Notes: generated by a model from the letters alone, not told the origin. 39,673 nucleotides of DNA from an uncultured Chlorobiaceae bacterium (GCA_903994455.1 CAJEXI010000031.1:1-39673), one strand, 5' to 3'. Positions 20,601-29,256 are shown, counted from the first letter of the stretch. Numbers and translations: made by a program.

Positions 20601-21435
20601 AAAAGTACATCCAGATCGCCTTATTCAAAAAAATGCTTCTGCGAAAAAATATTGGTGGAGATATTATCGATACAGTTATGAGTGCTATTCAAAATTATAT
20701 AAAATTGAGTTTTGTTTTGTGGCTGCAGCAACAACGAAATATCTAAATTTTTCAGCAATCAAAACGAATTATGTTTTTCTAAATACACTCTATGTATTCA
20801 CCACAGATCGCTATGATCTTTATAGTATTGTTCAATCAACCATCCATGAAGTTTGGGCCCGTAAGCATAGCGGATCATTAAAACAAGATTTAAGATATTC
20901 ACCAACCGATTGTTTTGAGACATATGCCTTTCCTGAAGGCCTCTGGCAAGTACCTAACCAGATTTTGGCGACAACCGGCGACCACTATCACGAATACCGA
21001 CGTTCGCTTATGCTCCGTCTCTGGCTTGGTTTGACCGATATTTACAACCTTTTTCACAACCGCGACCTCACACCAGCAATTGTAGCCAAAGTCAGTGGCA
21101 AACCAGATGAAGCAGAATCAGGATACGCAGGCATCCTTGAACTACGCAAACTCCATCGAGAGCTTGACGAGGCCGTCCTTGCCACTTATACTTGGAGTGA
21201 TATCAACCTTGCACATGACTTATACGAAATCGAAACCCTCCCTGAAAATGATCGTGTTCGCTATACCATCCATCCTGACGCACGTCGGGAAATCTTGAAG
21301 CGGCTGCTTGAGTTGAATCATGAGATTCACCAGCGAGAGGTTGCTGATGGGCTTTGGGATAAGAAGGTGAAGAAGACAGAAAAAGCAACAAACAGTAAAT
21401 TAGAAGAAAATGGACAAATCGGGTTAGGAATATAA
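17665..21435 (+). CDS. drmMI: Adenine-specific DNA methyltransferase, DrmMI/Eco57I-like
   Basis: The 1256-residue protein has an N-terminal PD-(D/E)XK-like or targeting region (VVPLLGLLGYQLEFEAKSIE near 80-100). GSHYTPDDLVQPLI lies near 453, SAM-binding motif I is VADISCGSGHILLAAARRIA near 492-511, YGVDLNPLAVELCKVALW follows, and catalytic motif IV is NPPY near 759-762. These define a large N6-adenine methyltransferase. In DISARM, DrmMI marks host DNA as self. Base composition changes within the gene: roughly 20280-20930, the likely target-recognition region after NPPY, is clearly more AT-rich than the rest, as if swapped in. It ends the three-gene operon. It could instead be a BREX-PglX-like enzyme, but its neighbours favour DISARM. 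Confidence 0.85.
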   Translation: MIYPSIRIEGAILSPDILEKLEDIPGQRPVDFGLEPSVKVKEEIARAWADAQDYWRLFNRKLETLKKESPATTETRNLWVVPLLGLLGYQLEFEAKSIELNAKLYPISHRIANRGGAAIHITGSNEPAGLDRKPEKAALRMSAHAMLQEYLNLTEQLYGIVTNGRVLRLLRDSSRLVKLTYLEFDLDRIFTDGLFADFAVLYRLLHVSRLPASCEAPEESLIEKYHQDSLDSGARIREGLSSAVEKTILSFANGFLSNSDNAALLAAITSGQIKPAEYYHYLLRLIYRILFLMVIEERNLVYPQSPVAPKRDIYDTYYSLMRLRRLSEKRYLADRRHHDHWLALMATFHLFEDGGPGGNLGIAPLAGDLFRADAIGPLNQCSLDNETLLHCLRSLSLYENQKTGQLIRVNYAALNVEEFGSVYEGLLEYEPVFLHNDNAIEFAFARGKQRAATGSHYTPDDLVQPLIKHSLDYLIADKLKTTNPEEALLSLRVADISCGSGHILLAAARRIATELAIVRTGEEQPSPSAFRSAIRDVIRNCIYGVDLNPLAVELCKVALWLEAHIPGQPLNFLDHHIKCGNAIVGFAHREEMQKGVPDEAFVTMPGDDKEVVAELRKRNKAERIRQGKQVSFAFTPEIDQSFSLSLKQWHEIASLPERTPSEIEEKKRRYQEFATGKDSSLLRQIASIPIAQFYIEKTYGNRSSIITDDDYSQYLSGQQSPNEQATAMVQAIAERKNFFHWFLEFPEIIENGGFDCILGNPPYLGGQALSGTYGAHFCEYVKWEYAPAGLSELVVFFIRRIYALLSPRGFTAFITTNSITDGNVRKDGLEQVLALKGSINFAVRGIKWPGRANLVVSLVGLHKALWKKDYFLDGKVVPVISAYFEDNIDSGIPFLIIENTARIYQGSILLGVGFLLTPSISKNLLKSNHKNRDVIFPVINGQEVNTNPAQGSERFVINFLNRTESEASEYKEPFSLVLAKVHPDRLIQKNASAKKYWWRYYRYSYECYSKLYKIEFCFVAAATTKYLNFSAIKTNYVFLNTLYVFTTDRYDLYSIVQSTIHEVWARKHSGSLKQDLRYSPTDCFETYAFPEGLWQVPNQILATTGDHYHEYRRSLMLRLWLGLTDIYNLFHNRDLTPAIVAKVSGKPDEAESGYAGILELRKLHRELDEAVLATYTWSDINLAHDLYEIETLPENDRVRYTIHPDARREILKRLLELNHEIHQREVADGLWDKKVKKTEKATNSKLEENGQIGLGI

Positions 21436-21501
21436 AGTGATTTACGTTCTCCAGAATTTGTTGTTCACATAATAAATATTTTTCCATTATAATTTCTTAC
21501 T

Positions 21502-22134
21502 ATGAATGATGCGTTGAAAACCATACTTCTTTTTTTGATAGGTATTCCTGTCATTATGGGCTTTGTGACTCGCAAAAAGACATATGGTAGTACGGAATAT
21601 TGGAAAACATTTGTTATTACAATTATAGCTTTTGCGGCTGTTGGTATAGGGTATTCGTTTTTATATTACGTTAATCCACCAAGTAATATATTGTCAAAAA
21701 AAGGGATTCTTGGAGTTTTGTTGTTTTTGTGTTGGATTCTTTATGATTACTATGAAAATAGATCTTTAGAGTATGATGGTGTTTGGTTGATGTATCTGAT
21801 AGGGTCTTTATTTGCAGGTGTTTTATTTTCAGAGATATTGATTGGTAACGGTTATAATGGAGTTGTTTCTTCACTAATAATATGTTCAATTTTTATTATT
21901 GCAGGTGGATTTTTTGCTATCAGTGGGCCCATATTGTCTGGCTTTAATGTTTCGGCTCTTATTTATGCCATTATTTTTGGAGGTGGAGTTGAAAATATAT
22001 TTCTTTGGAAAGACTTTTTTGAGTTATTTGATATAAGTAGCTATGCTTTAAAAGCTATTATTTTTCTTGGATCAACCTTTTCTGGCGCTGTTCAATTTGT
22101 TGAATATTTTCACAATGTCTTTGAGGATTCATAA
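21502..22134 (+). CDS. Multi-pass membrane protein of unknown function
   Basis: The protein has 210 residues with about six hydrophobic segments: 5-22, 33-55 (FVITIIAFAAVGIGYSFLYY), 68-84, 95-115, 122-160 and 188-204. The loops are short and Gly-rich. There is no signal peptide beyond the first helix and no recognisable motif. It lies 66 bases after the methyltransferase on the same strand, so it could be transcribed with the DISARM-like operon, but its AT content matches the liv-like operon on the other side. The 134 bases to the next gene, transcribed convergently, hold nothing I can name. Confidence 0.65.
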   Translation: MNDALKTILLFLIGIPVIMGFVTRKKTYGSTEYWKTFVITIIAFAAVGIGYSFLYYVNPPSNILSKKGILGVLLFLCWILYDYYENRSLEYDGVWLMYLIGSLFAGVLFSEILIGNGYNGVVSSLIICSIFIIAGGFFAISGPILSGFNVSALIYAIIFGGGVENIFLWKDFFELFDISSYALKAIIFLGSTFSGAVQFVEYFHNVFEDS

Positions 22135-22268
22135 TAGTCAAAAGATATAGTTACCAAATGGTCAAACTAAATGTTTGTAATTCTCACAATTTCAGACATG
22201 CTCTATTCCGTTCAATTGCCCCCAAATAAATAAAAACTTCTAAAAATGTGAATTATTGAATTGATTTA

Positions 22269-23129
22269 CTAAGATAACATAAATCCATTACGATATTTAA
22301 ACATCATAAAAATTAAAGCAATACCATAAATTATTTGACGCATATTTGCAGCCATATTGCTAGGCATTCCTATAAATCGTAATGCTTCAGGAAGAATTAC
22401 AAGAATTGCCGCAGCCAAGGCTGAACCCCAAAGACTACGCATTCCTCCAATAATTACAATAGACAAAATAAATATTGATTCATCTACAGTAAAGCTCGTT
22501 GGGTCAATATAACTAATGTAATGAGCATATAAGACACCAGGAATCGCTGCAAACATACCTCCAAGTGTAAAACTGATAACTTTAGCTTGATAAACATTTT
22601 TACCAAGGCTTTTTACAAATATTTCGTCTTCACTTAATGCGATTAAAATTCTTCCAAAAGGGGAATTGGTAACATTTCGCAATATCATATATATAAGTAC
22701 TGCGAGGAATAAGGTAAGGAATAAAAAGGAGATTTTGCTTTTTATTGCAAAACCAAGTATTGAAATGAAGGGAATGCCAGAAATGCCAAGTGGACCATTA
22801 GTTAAATGCATCCAGTTATTCATAATTGAAAAAGCAACTACTTGTATTCCTAATGTTATGATGATAAAATAGTCATCAACGGTTCGTAATGAAATCAAAG
22901 AAACAATAATAGCAATTATGCCAGTCAACAGAATAGCTATTGGAAGCACAAAAAGAAAAGGAAACCCGTAATAAACAGTAAGAATTGTAGAGGTATAAGC
23001 ACCAATACCATAAAAACCTGCATGAGCAAGAGATATCAACCCAGAATACCCAGCTGCTAACGTAAGGCTTTGTGAAAGCATGACGTAGATGAGTATCATT
23101 ATAAGTATGTGAAACAAATACTCCATCAA
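22269..23129 (-). CDS. LivM-type permease of a HAAT-family ABC importer
   Basis: The 286-residue integral membrane protein carries the LivM signatures GYSGLISLAHAGFYGIGAYT near 28-47, LTNGPLGISGIP near 109-120, SPFGRILIALSEDE near 152-165 and AAIPGVLYAHYISYIDPTSF near 194-213. It forms the translocation pore with the LivH-type protein. It overlaps livH by four bases (ATGA) and is the last gene of the eight-gene operon. It is slightly shorter than classic LivM (about 300-420), lacking an N-terminal extension. The substrate cannot be inferred from the permease alone. Confidence 0.9.
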   Translation of the reverse strand: MMEYLFHILIMILIYVMLSQSLTLAAGYSGLISLAHAGFYGIGAYTSTILTVYYGFPFLFVLPIAILLTGIIAIIVSLISLRTVDDYFIIITLGIQVVAFSIMNNWMHLTNGPLGISGIPFISILGFAIKSKISFLFLTLFLAVLIYMILRNVTNSPFGRILIALSEDEIFVKSLGKNVYQAKVISFTLGGMFAAIPGVLYAHYISYIDPTSFTVDESIFILSIVIIGGMRSLWGSALAAAILVILPEALRFIGMPSNMAANMRQIIYGIALIFMMFKYRNGFMLS

Positions 23130-23998
23130 AGCTCAATTTTTTTTAACCGTTGCCCACTAAAACCGAATGGTTTAAAAATCAGAAAGATTATAAGAATTAG
23201 ATACGCAATCGCATCCATCCATTTACTGTCAATATAGTATGCCCCAAGATGCTGTGCTGTAGCAAGAAGCAATGAGGCGAACAGCAAGCCCCAATGGCTA
23301 CCGATCCCACCAATAATTATTGCTACCACACCATACAGAAAGAGGCTAAAACCAATAGTAGGACGCATATCAGTATCAAAAGCCACAAGTATACCTGCTA
23401 TGGCTGCAAAAGCAGATCCAAGCGCAAATGCCCAGAATATTATTTGATTGGAACTAATTCCAAAAATATTAGCAAGCTCAGTATTTGAGGAAACAGCCCT
23501 CATATTCATACCAAGATTAGTATACGAAAAAAATATAATACTTGAGATAAAAGTCGTAGCACTAACAGCGATTGTAATGATTTGAATTGCAGTTATATAA
23601 GCTCCAAATATATTAAGCCCAATTTTAACTTCGCTAACTCGAATGCTAAGCGTAGCATCACCCCAAACCATTGAAATTATGTTTTGTAATACTACGTACA
23701 GCCCAAGCGAAGCAATCAAGATAGTGAATGGTTGTACATTGTATTTACGAAGAGGTTTATAAACAAACTGCTCAGTTATCAGTCCCAAAAGAACAGCAAA
23801 AAGAATGGCAAGAGGTAATGCGACAAATAGAGATAATCCACATTGCTGTGAAAAAAGAAAAACAAAGTAAGGTGCGATTGTAATTACTGCTGCATGAGCT
23901 ATATGAAAGAATTTAGCTACAAAATAAATAATTGCATAAGAAATTGCAACAATCAAATATAATGAACATGTCTGCAATATATTGATTAAAATTTGCAT
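23126..23998 (-). CDS. LivH-type permease of a HAAT-family ABC importer
   Basis: The 290-residue protein has about eight hydrophobic segments and LivH-like features: FFHIAHAAVITIAPY near 31-45, LITEQFVYKPLRKYN near 73-87, NLGMNMRAVSSNTELANIFG near 161-180 and VVAIIIGGIGSHWGLLFASLLL near 226-247. The usual 'GxInFAhG' segment is replaced by FFHIAHAA, a divergence that may reflect an unusual substrate. It pairs with the LivM-type protein encoded immediately downstream and starts nine bases after the B12-radical SAM gene, so transporter and enzymes are co-transcribed. Confidence 0.9.
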   Translation of the reverse strand: MQILINILQTCSLYLIVAISYAIIYFVAKFFHIAHAAVITIAPYFVFLFSQQCGLSLFVALPLAILFAVLLGLITEQFVYKPLRKYNVQPFTILIASLGLYVVLQNIISMVWGDATLSIRVSEVKIGLNIFGAYITAIQIITIAVSATTFISSIIFFSYTNLGMNMRAVSSNTELANIFGISSNQIIFWAFALGSAFAAIAGILVAFDTDMRPTIGFSLFLYGVVAIIIGGIGSHWGLLFASLLLATAQHLGAYYIDSKWMDAIAYLILIIFLIFKPFGFSGQRLKKIEL

Positions 23999-24007
23999 AA
24001 TAATATT

Positions 24008-25564
24008 TTAAGACCATTGATATCTGCCAGTCTTATTCCAGCTATTATATTGCTTGCCTGTAAAAAGATATTCCTCCATCTTTTTCTTTTCTAAGGTTAT
24101 TTGATGGGCATTAAAATATTCAGTTCGATGTACTGCTGTATTCAATTGATAGAGTTCGGGATATTTTTGAATATCATACTGTATATATTTCTTGTATTTA
24201 TTCCAGACTTTTGTACCAGGAAATATTGAAAATATAAAGGGTGTAGGAAGAGCTTTTCCTCCTGCATCTTCAATAATATTTTTTAACTCAAACAACCTTT
24301 GTGTAGCAATTGAAAAGGATGACTGATTATCCTCTAATGATCCCATAATAGAAGAGAAACTTATTGTTTTTGTACCTGAGGCAAGAATTTCTTTTAAAAC
24401 CGCTTTTTCTTTTTCAAAAGACATTAATTTGTCATATCGCTCATCTTCTTGTAAGCACTCTGTTGGAAAATACTCAGCATAACAACCAACAAATTGACCA
24501 TCAATAATAGAATTAGAAAACAAGGTATTGATCAAATCATAATCAGGTTCGTTTCTTTCATAATCCCAAAGATGCTTAATCACAAATCCTTGTGAAAACT
24601 CGAAAGCAATTTTATTATACCATAGTAATTCAATAACTTTTTTTAAATATTGCCGACCAGCGGCATAGCCATCAGGATGCAATTTCAACACTGAACTAAG
24701 ACTATCATCCCAAATATTTAAGGTATGTATGCCATATTTTTTATAATTACTTATTTTTTCTTGTATTTTTTCTATACTCAAAAAGCGGAATCTTCCCATT
24801 TTTTGAGGTGTTGTACAAAAATCACAAGCTTCACTACAACCCCGTGTGAGAAAGATAATTCCTATAGGTTTACTAACCTTATCAGGCAATGGAAAATATT
24901 CAATAGGTTCAGTCCAGAGAGGAATGTCATTTTTCAATAAATCGAAAGCTTCTAATGGCTGATCATTTATATTTGCATTTGGGCATTTCCGATTTTTGAT
25001 AATTTTTTCTGACGCTAAAAATGAAATACCACTAACTTTAGAAAAGTCGTTTTTTGTTTTAAATGCATTCAATAATTCAATAAGAGCATATTCGGCCTCA
25101 CCTCTTATTACAAAATCAACGAAACCACTTCTCAAGTAATACTCATTCCTGAAAATCACATCAGCTCCTCCCGCAATTATTTTAACCAGAGGGTTGACTT
25201 TTTTTGCAAACCTGAAAAAATCCAATGCAATATCAGACCATGATGTAGGGTTGATACTGACACCAATAAAATCAGCTTTACATATTTTTTCATGAATCTT
25301 TTCAAAAGGAATTCCCATACGAGAAGCAACCATAACCCCATCTCCATATTTAAACTCTTTATATGGAATGATCGAATCTTGTTGACGAATTTTCATATCA
25401 ACAGCTTCAAGGTCAAAATCAGGTACTTGTTTGATTATTGAAGGGATAGTAAAAAGGCTTGGTTTTGCATAATTTGTCCTAATAACAGAACTAATATTAC
25501 TACCATGATTACCTCTATCCCAATCAAGATGTAAACTTGGTAACTCAACTTGTAAATATTTCAT
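24008..25564 (-). CDS. Radical SAM enzyme with an N-terminal B12-binding-like domain
   Basis: The protein has 518 residues. Residues 1-170 resemble a cobalamin-binding domain (DFIGVSINPTSW near 98-109, VKIIAGGADVIFRN near 127-140, FVIRGEAEYALIELL near 151-165). The usual DxHxxG histidine motif is not evident, as in many B12-radical SAM enzymes that bind cobalamin base-off without a His ligand. The [4Fe-4S] motif CX3CX2C is Cys243, Cys247 and Cys250 (TRGCSEACDFC). The C-terminal part resembles other B12-radical SAM proteins (IMGSLEDN; FIFSIFPGTKVWNKY near 451-465). Relatives catalyse methylations at unactivated carbon or phosphorus, and ring contractions. It sits between the unknown membrane protein and livH with gaps of three and nine bases. 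The substrate is unknown. Confidence 0.85.
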   Translation of the reverse strand: MKYLQVELPSLHLDWDRGNHGSNISSVIRTNYAKPSLFTIPSIIKQVPDFDLEAVDMKIRQQDSIIPYKEFKYGDGVMVASRMGIPFEKIHEKICKADFIGVSINPTSWSDIALDFFRFAKKVNPLVKIIAGGADVIFRNEYYLRSGFVDFVIRGEAEYALIELLNAFKTKNDFSKVSGISFLASEKIIKNRKCPNANINDQPLEAFDLLKNDIPLWTEPIEYFPLPDKVSKPIGIIFLTRGCSEACDFCTTPQKMGRFRFLSIEKIQEKISNYKKYGIHTLNIWDDSLSSVLKLHPDGYAAGRQYLKKVIELLWYNKIAFEFSQGFVIKHLWDYERNEPDYDLINTLFSNSIIDGQFVGCYAEYFPTECLQEDERYDKLMSFEKEKAVLKEILASGTKTISFSSIMGSLEDNQSSFSIATQRLFELKNIIEDAGGKALPTPFIFSIFPGTKVWNKYKKYIQYDIQKYPELYQLNTAVHRTEYFNAHQITLEKKKMEEYLFTGKQYNSWNKTGRYQWS

Positions 25565-25567
25565 AGT

Positions 25568-26980
25568 CTATGAATACATTTTCTCAGCGATATATGACCA
25601 CGATGATTCTTTTAATTCAGCTATCTTGTTCTGCGGCATAATGTTTTCGTTCTCTATTCTCAAAATCATTTCGTCAAAAAGATAATTGTAAATGTGTTTA
25701 TCAATATCATATTCATTCCAGTATTGATATACAAGGCTTGGGGGATTTAATATATCATTATTGTAAAATCTCTTATCAGTTATTTTATTAATTTTGCCGA
25801 TAATATCAATAAGAAAAACAACTCGTTGAGAATTTTTTTTAGAGAATTGAGTTTCAAATAAATTTTCAAAATATTGCTTTAAATCTTCTCCACTAATATT
25901 ATGATTTTGCTTGTTTTGATTAGAAACCCGAATAAAACCCATAAAAGAACCTGAATTTGTAACTGCAAGACTAAATTCATCTCCGGGAGGTAAATGAAGA
26001 TCGATTTTATCTGACAAGTATATTAAATCATTTGAAATAGATGTATAAGCAATAGAAGTATGTTGTAATCCATCAAGGATATTAATGCCTTGATTTTTCT
26101 GTAAATCATATCCTACTCCAAAATTATAACCAGCAGGAAGATTTAGCTCTGATGTGTTTTTATAAATAACCGAAGAAAGGAAATATTCAAGAAGTAACGT
26201 TCTTACAAATGTATAAGAAGTAGCAAATGAATATATAAACTTTAAATCATCATCAAAACGTAAATACACCAAACGCTTATATGTCCACTTTGTGCTAAAA
26301 ATAATTTCATATATTGTCCTAATATAATTTTGATAATATTTGTTATAAATAGGCTCTAACAGAATTGCAGAATCAACTTGGATAGCTCTTATTACTGTTT
26401 CCGGCTCATTAATTACCTGTATTTTTGCTCGCAAAATCATTTGCTCACCATTTTTGCAATATGATTTAAAATCGTGAACTAATTTATATCTTCTATGACC
26501 AAATAACTGATCAAAAAACCATTCAATTCTATCGTTATCACTTACCCAATAAAATGATTTTCTGAAAAAAATTAGCGCACAATAATACGCAATTATGCCA
26601 ATCAAAAAACCTGTAACGGCAAATAATAAATTAGATGATAAGGTATTTAATAATTCATATATTTGTGTCTTAAAAAAACAATAATTGACAAAAATAAAAA
26701 GACTAACTGAAATAATTCTTATAATATTAAAAAATATATTTATATTTTTTAATGGGGACTGAAATATTTTAGCCCACTCGCTTTTATTACTCAATAAAGT
26801 AAGGCTATACAAAAGACCAACTAAAATTATTTGAACAAAATAAATTTTATATATTTCTTGAAATGGAATATAATAAAATGGAATTGATAATAAGTATATC
26901 GCAAAGAAAGAATAAAATACCCTAATCACACCATCTTTTATTGGATCAGTTATTTTTTTTAAAAGCTCAATAAATTTCAT
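25568..26980 (-). CDS. Four-helix membrane protein with a large unknown soluble domain
   Basis: The 470-residue protein matches no family I recognise. Four hydrophobic segments occupy about 18-38, 45-62, 83-107 and 117-140. The basic N-terminus suggests that both ends are cytoplasmic. Residues 145-470 are soluble, beginning SDNDRIEWFFDQLFGHRRYK, with NLPAGYNFGVGYDLQKNQGI near 285-304 and HLPPGDEFSLAVTNSGSFMG near 333-352. That soluble part could be a sensory or catalytic domain. The gene lies three bases after the binding-protein gene and three before the B12-radical SAM gene, so it belongs to the operon. It is a good candidate for a sensor or a membrane anchor for the two radical SAM enzymes. 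That role is inference only. Confidence 0.7.
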   Translation of the reverse strand: MKFIELLKKITDPIKDGVIRVFYSFFAIYLLSIPFYYIPFQEIYKIYFVQIILVGLLYSLTLLSNKSEWAKIFQSPLKNINIFFNIIRIISVSLFIFVNYCFFKTQIYELLNTLSSNLLFAVTGFLIGIIAYYCALIFFRKSFYWVSDNDRIEWFFDQLFGHRRYKLVHDFKSYCKNGEQMILRAKIQVINEPETVIRAIQVDSAILLEPIYNKYYQNYIRTIYEIIFSTKWTYKRLVYLRFDDDLKFIYSFATSYTFVRTLLLEYFLSSVIYKNTSELNLPAGYNFGVGYDLQKNQGINILDGLQHTSIAYTSISNDLIYLSDKIDLHLPPGDEFSLAVTNSGSFMGFIRVSNQNKQNHNISGEDLKQYFENLFETQFSKKNSQRVVFLIDIIGKINKITDKRFYNNDILNPPSLVYQYWNEYDIDKHIYNYLFDEMILRIENENIMPQNKIAELKESSWSYIAEKMYS

Positions 26981-26983
26981 ATT

Positions 26984-28078
26984 TTATAATTTTTTGTATA
27001 TCCCATTTCTAATCTGTAACCTTACAAACTGTTTTGTATTACAATCTCCAAGTGCATCAAACTTGGTGATTCCAGTAGCACCGTCAAATCCATTCATTTT
27101 CAAAAGATACCTTTTTACTTCTTTTCCTGATCCATCTGTATTACTCAATGCCTCTGCTATTATATAAGCCACATCGTATGAATATGCGGCATATACATCA
27201 GGATTCTCTTTATACTTGGCCTTATATTTTTTTTCAAATTCAACGAATCTATTTCCCGTATATTCTGCGGGTTTTATCAAATACACACCTTCTGCAGCAT
27301 CTCCGGCACTTTTCAGAAGTTCAGGAGAACTCCATACATCCGCACCAAATATTTGCTTTTTATAGCCAAACTCTTTTAGCTGCTTAAGAATAATTCCACC
27401 CTCGGCACCATAAGAAACACAATATATCGCTTCAGGATTTGCTTTTATTATTTTTGATATTTGAGTTTTGAAATCTCTTTCCCCTTCATTCATACTTTCA
27501 ATAATACTTATTTTGCCTCCATTAGCTTCAAAATTCTTGATATACTGATTTTTCAAACTTACTCCCCAGTTGCTATTGACATAGAGTAAAGCTACATTTG
27601 ACAATTTCAGCTCTTTAAGCCAATTTGCCATCATAACAGCTTGATAAGCATCTGAAGGACAAACACGGAAAAAGTTGTCATTCATTGAAAGATCAGGAGA
27701 AGAAGAAATAGGAGATATTAAGACAACATCATTAACATTAGCGATAGGCAACATTGCCAAGGTTTCCATACTTGAAGCGCCACCAATAACTATCGGATAT
27801 TTATTGATGGTGGCAAACATATTCATAATATTTACAGATTCTTTAGGACCTCCCTTATTGTCTTGATAAACTATTTCTATTTTATCAGTATACTTTTTTG
27901 AAATATTTATTTCTGAAACAGCTAAGTCAATACCATTTCGCGCCCTTTTACCGTAAGATGCAAAATCACCAGTTAAAGGAAGTGATGCTCCGATTTTAAT
28001 TGTTGTTGAGGTATTGTTATTGCACCCAGCAAAAGTAATAAGCATCAAAAAAACTAGATAATACACTGTTTTTTTCAT
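26984..28078 (-). CDS. Periplasmic substrate-binding lipoprotein, LivJ-type
   Basis: The 364-residue protein has a lipoprotein signal peptide (MKKTVYYLVFLMLITFAGC, lipobox TFAGC, Cys19), so it should be anchored at the outer face of a membrane. The mature part is a type I periplasmic binding fold of the branched-chain amino acid/amide family: IGASLPLTGDFASYGKRARN near 32-51, VIGGASSMETLAMLPIA near 97-113, LYVNSNWGVSLKNQYIKNFE near 165-184 and YAAYSYDVAYIIAEALSN near 295-312. It delivers the ligand to the LivH/LivM pore. Known relatives bind branched-chain amino acids, urea, amides or aromatic acids. It lies in mid-operon, twenty bases after the first radical SAM gene, rather than at the front as in classic liv operons. 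Confidence 0.9.
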   Translation of the reverse strand: MKKTVYYLVFLMLITFAGCNNNTSTTIKIGASLPLTGDFASYGKRARNGIDLAVSEINISKKYTDKIEIVYQDNKGGPKESVNIMNMFATINKYPIVIGGASSMETLAMLPIANVNDVVLISPISSSPDLSMNDNFFRVCPSDAYQAVMMANWLKELKLSNVALLYVNSNWGVSLKNQYIKNFEANGGKISIIESMNEGERDFKTQISKIIKANPEAIYCVSYGAEGGIILKQLKEFGYKKQIFGADVWSSPELLKSAGDAAEGVYLIKPAEYTGNRFVEFEKKYKAKYKENPDVYAAYSYDVAYIIAEALSNTDGSGKEVKRYLLKMNGFDGATGITKFDALGDCNTKQFVRLQIRNGIYKKL

Positions 28079-28098
28079 TGTTTCGAGATTTAAATTAA

Positions 28099-29247
28099 TT
28101 AAGTGTATATAGCTTTTTGTTCAACCGGAATATCTTTGTCGTTATCAGAATAAAAAACAGAACAGGCACAAAACTTAAAATCAGTGATTTGACTTTTATA
28201 CTTACTTGAGTAAATTATATTTTGAATAGCTTCATCTTTAATGTTTCCAAAAACCTTAAATCCCGCAGGACAATCAGCTATATCTCGATTCGGCAATACT
28301 GTAAATGAAAATAATGGGCGTTCGCATTTTGGCTGGCCTAAAACTCTGGTACCAAGCTCAGGAAGCCATTTATATCCAAGAGTATTATCCATACATACTA
28401 AATTATTGAAAAAGGTTCGCGATTCAGTGAAGTTATGCGCACTGTATGTTTTGTCACAATTTTTAGGCTGTAAAAACTCTTCAATCATTGGTATCACATT
28501 TTTGTGACGCAAACAGGGCAATAAATCATTAATTATTCTGCTTTCATTATCTGTTGTTGCAGGTATTTCAATTGCTAACCGATTGTTTTCGGAAAACCCT
28601 AAACTAATTGCAGTATCGATATTTTTAAGAACTGTTTTGAAGTTATTAACTCCTACAAGTAAGTTATGATTATGTTCATTAGTATCTCTGATAGAAATAA
28701 TAAGTGCCGCCTCTAAATCATTTAGTATTTTTAATTTATTTTCATCTAATAGCGAGCCATTTGTAAAAATTACTGATTTTAATCCTCTTTTGTGGATATT
28801 TTTTATATAATCTATTGAACCATGCCATGTAAATAATTCCCCACTCCCTCCATATACAACTGCCTTAACATCGTGCTCTAATGCAAACTCCAATATATTA
28901 TCTAACTCTTTTTTAGAATAAAATGTATCTGATGATTTTACTGGGAATGTTTCGAGATCTTTTCCTGTAAAACAACCATAGCATTTCTGATTACAATTTG
29001 TAGGTAATAAGATATATATAAATTGAAATTTTGGTTTTTTTTCTTTGCTCAATGCCCATTTTAAATTATGCGTAATAATTTCTTTTGTATGTTGGTCCGA
29101 GTAATAATATTTTAAACCTTTTAAAGAATTTAATTCATTATTGAGTTTAAATGTCCCCTTACTGCAAAATTTAAGCCCAAGTATTGAATCATTATCTAAT
29201 ATTTCCGATATATTAGGATATACCTGCTTAATGTCCTCAGAATTCAT
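28099..29247 (-). CDS. Radical SAM enzyme with SPASM-like C-terminal cysteines
   Basis: The 382-residue protein has the cluster motif CX3CX2C at Cys85, Cys89 and Cys92 (PTNCNQKCYGC), followed by the expected GGSGELFTWHG glycine-rich SAM-binding strand near 133-143 and IFTNGSLLDE near 159-168. The C-terminal region holds further cysteines (CERPLF, ADCPAGF, FCAC) in the arrangement of a SPASM/twitch domain, which binds auxiliary iron-sulfur clusters. That domain is typical of enzymes acting on peptides, proteins or amino acids. It lies between the ATPase and binding-protein genes, with gaps of nine and twenty bases. I see no precursor peptide in the operon that would make this a clear RiPP locus. 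Confidence 0.85.
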   Translation of the reverse strand: MNSEDIKQVYPNISEILDNDSILGLKFCSKGTFKLNNELNSLKGLKYYYSDQHTKEIITHNLKWALSKEKKPKFQFIYILLPTNCNQKCYGCFTGKDLETFPVKSSDTFYSKKELDNILEFALEHDVKAVVYGGSGELFTWHGSIDYIKNIHKRGLKSVIFTNGSLLDENKLKILNDLEAALIISIRDTNEHNHNLLVGVNNFKTVLKNIDTAISLGFSENNRLAIEIPATTDNESRIINDLLPCLRHKNVIPMIEEFLQPKNCDKTYSAHNFTESRTFFNNLVCMDNTLGYKWLPELGTRVLGQPKCERPLFSFTVLPNRDIADCPAGFKVFGNIKDEAIQNIIYSSKYKSQITDFKFCACSVFYSDNDKDIPVEQKAIYT

Positions 29248-29256
29248 TGTGGTAAT

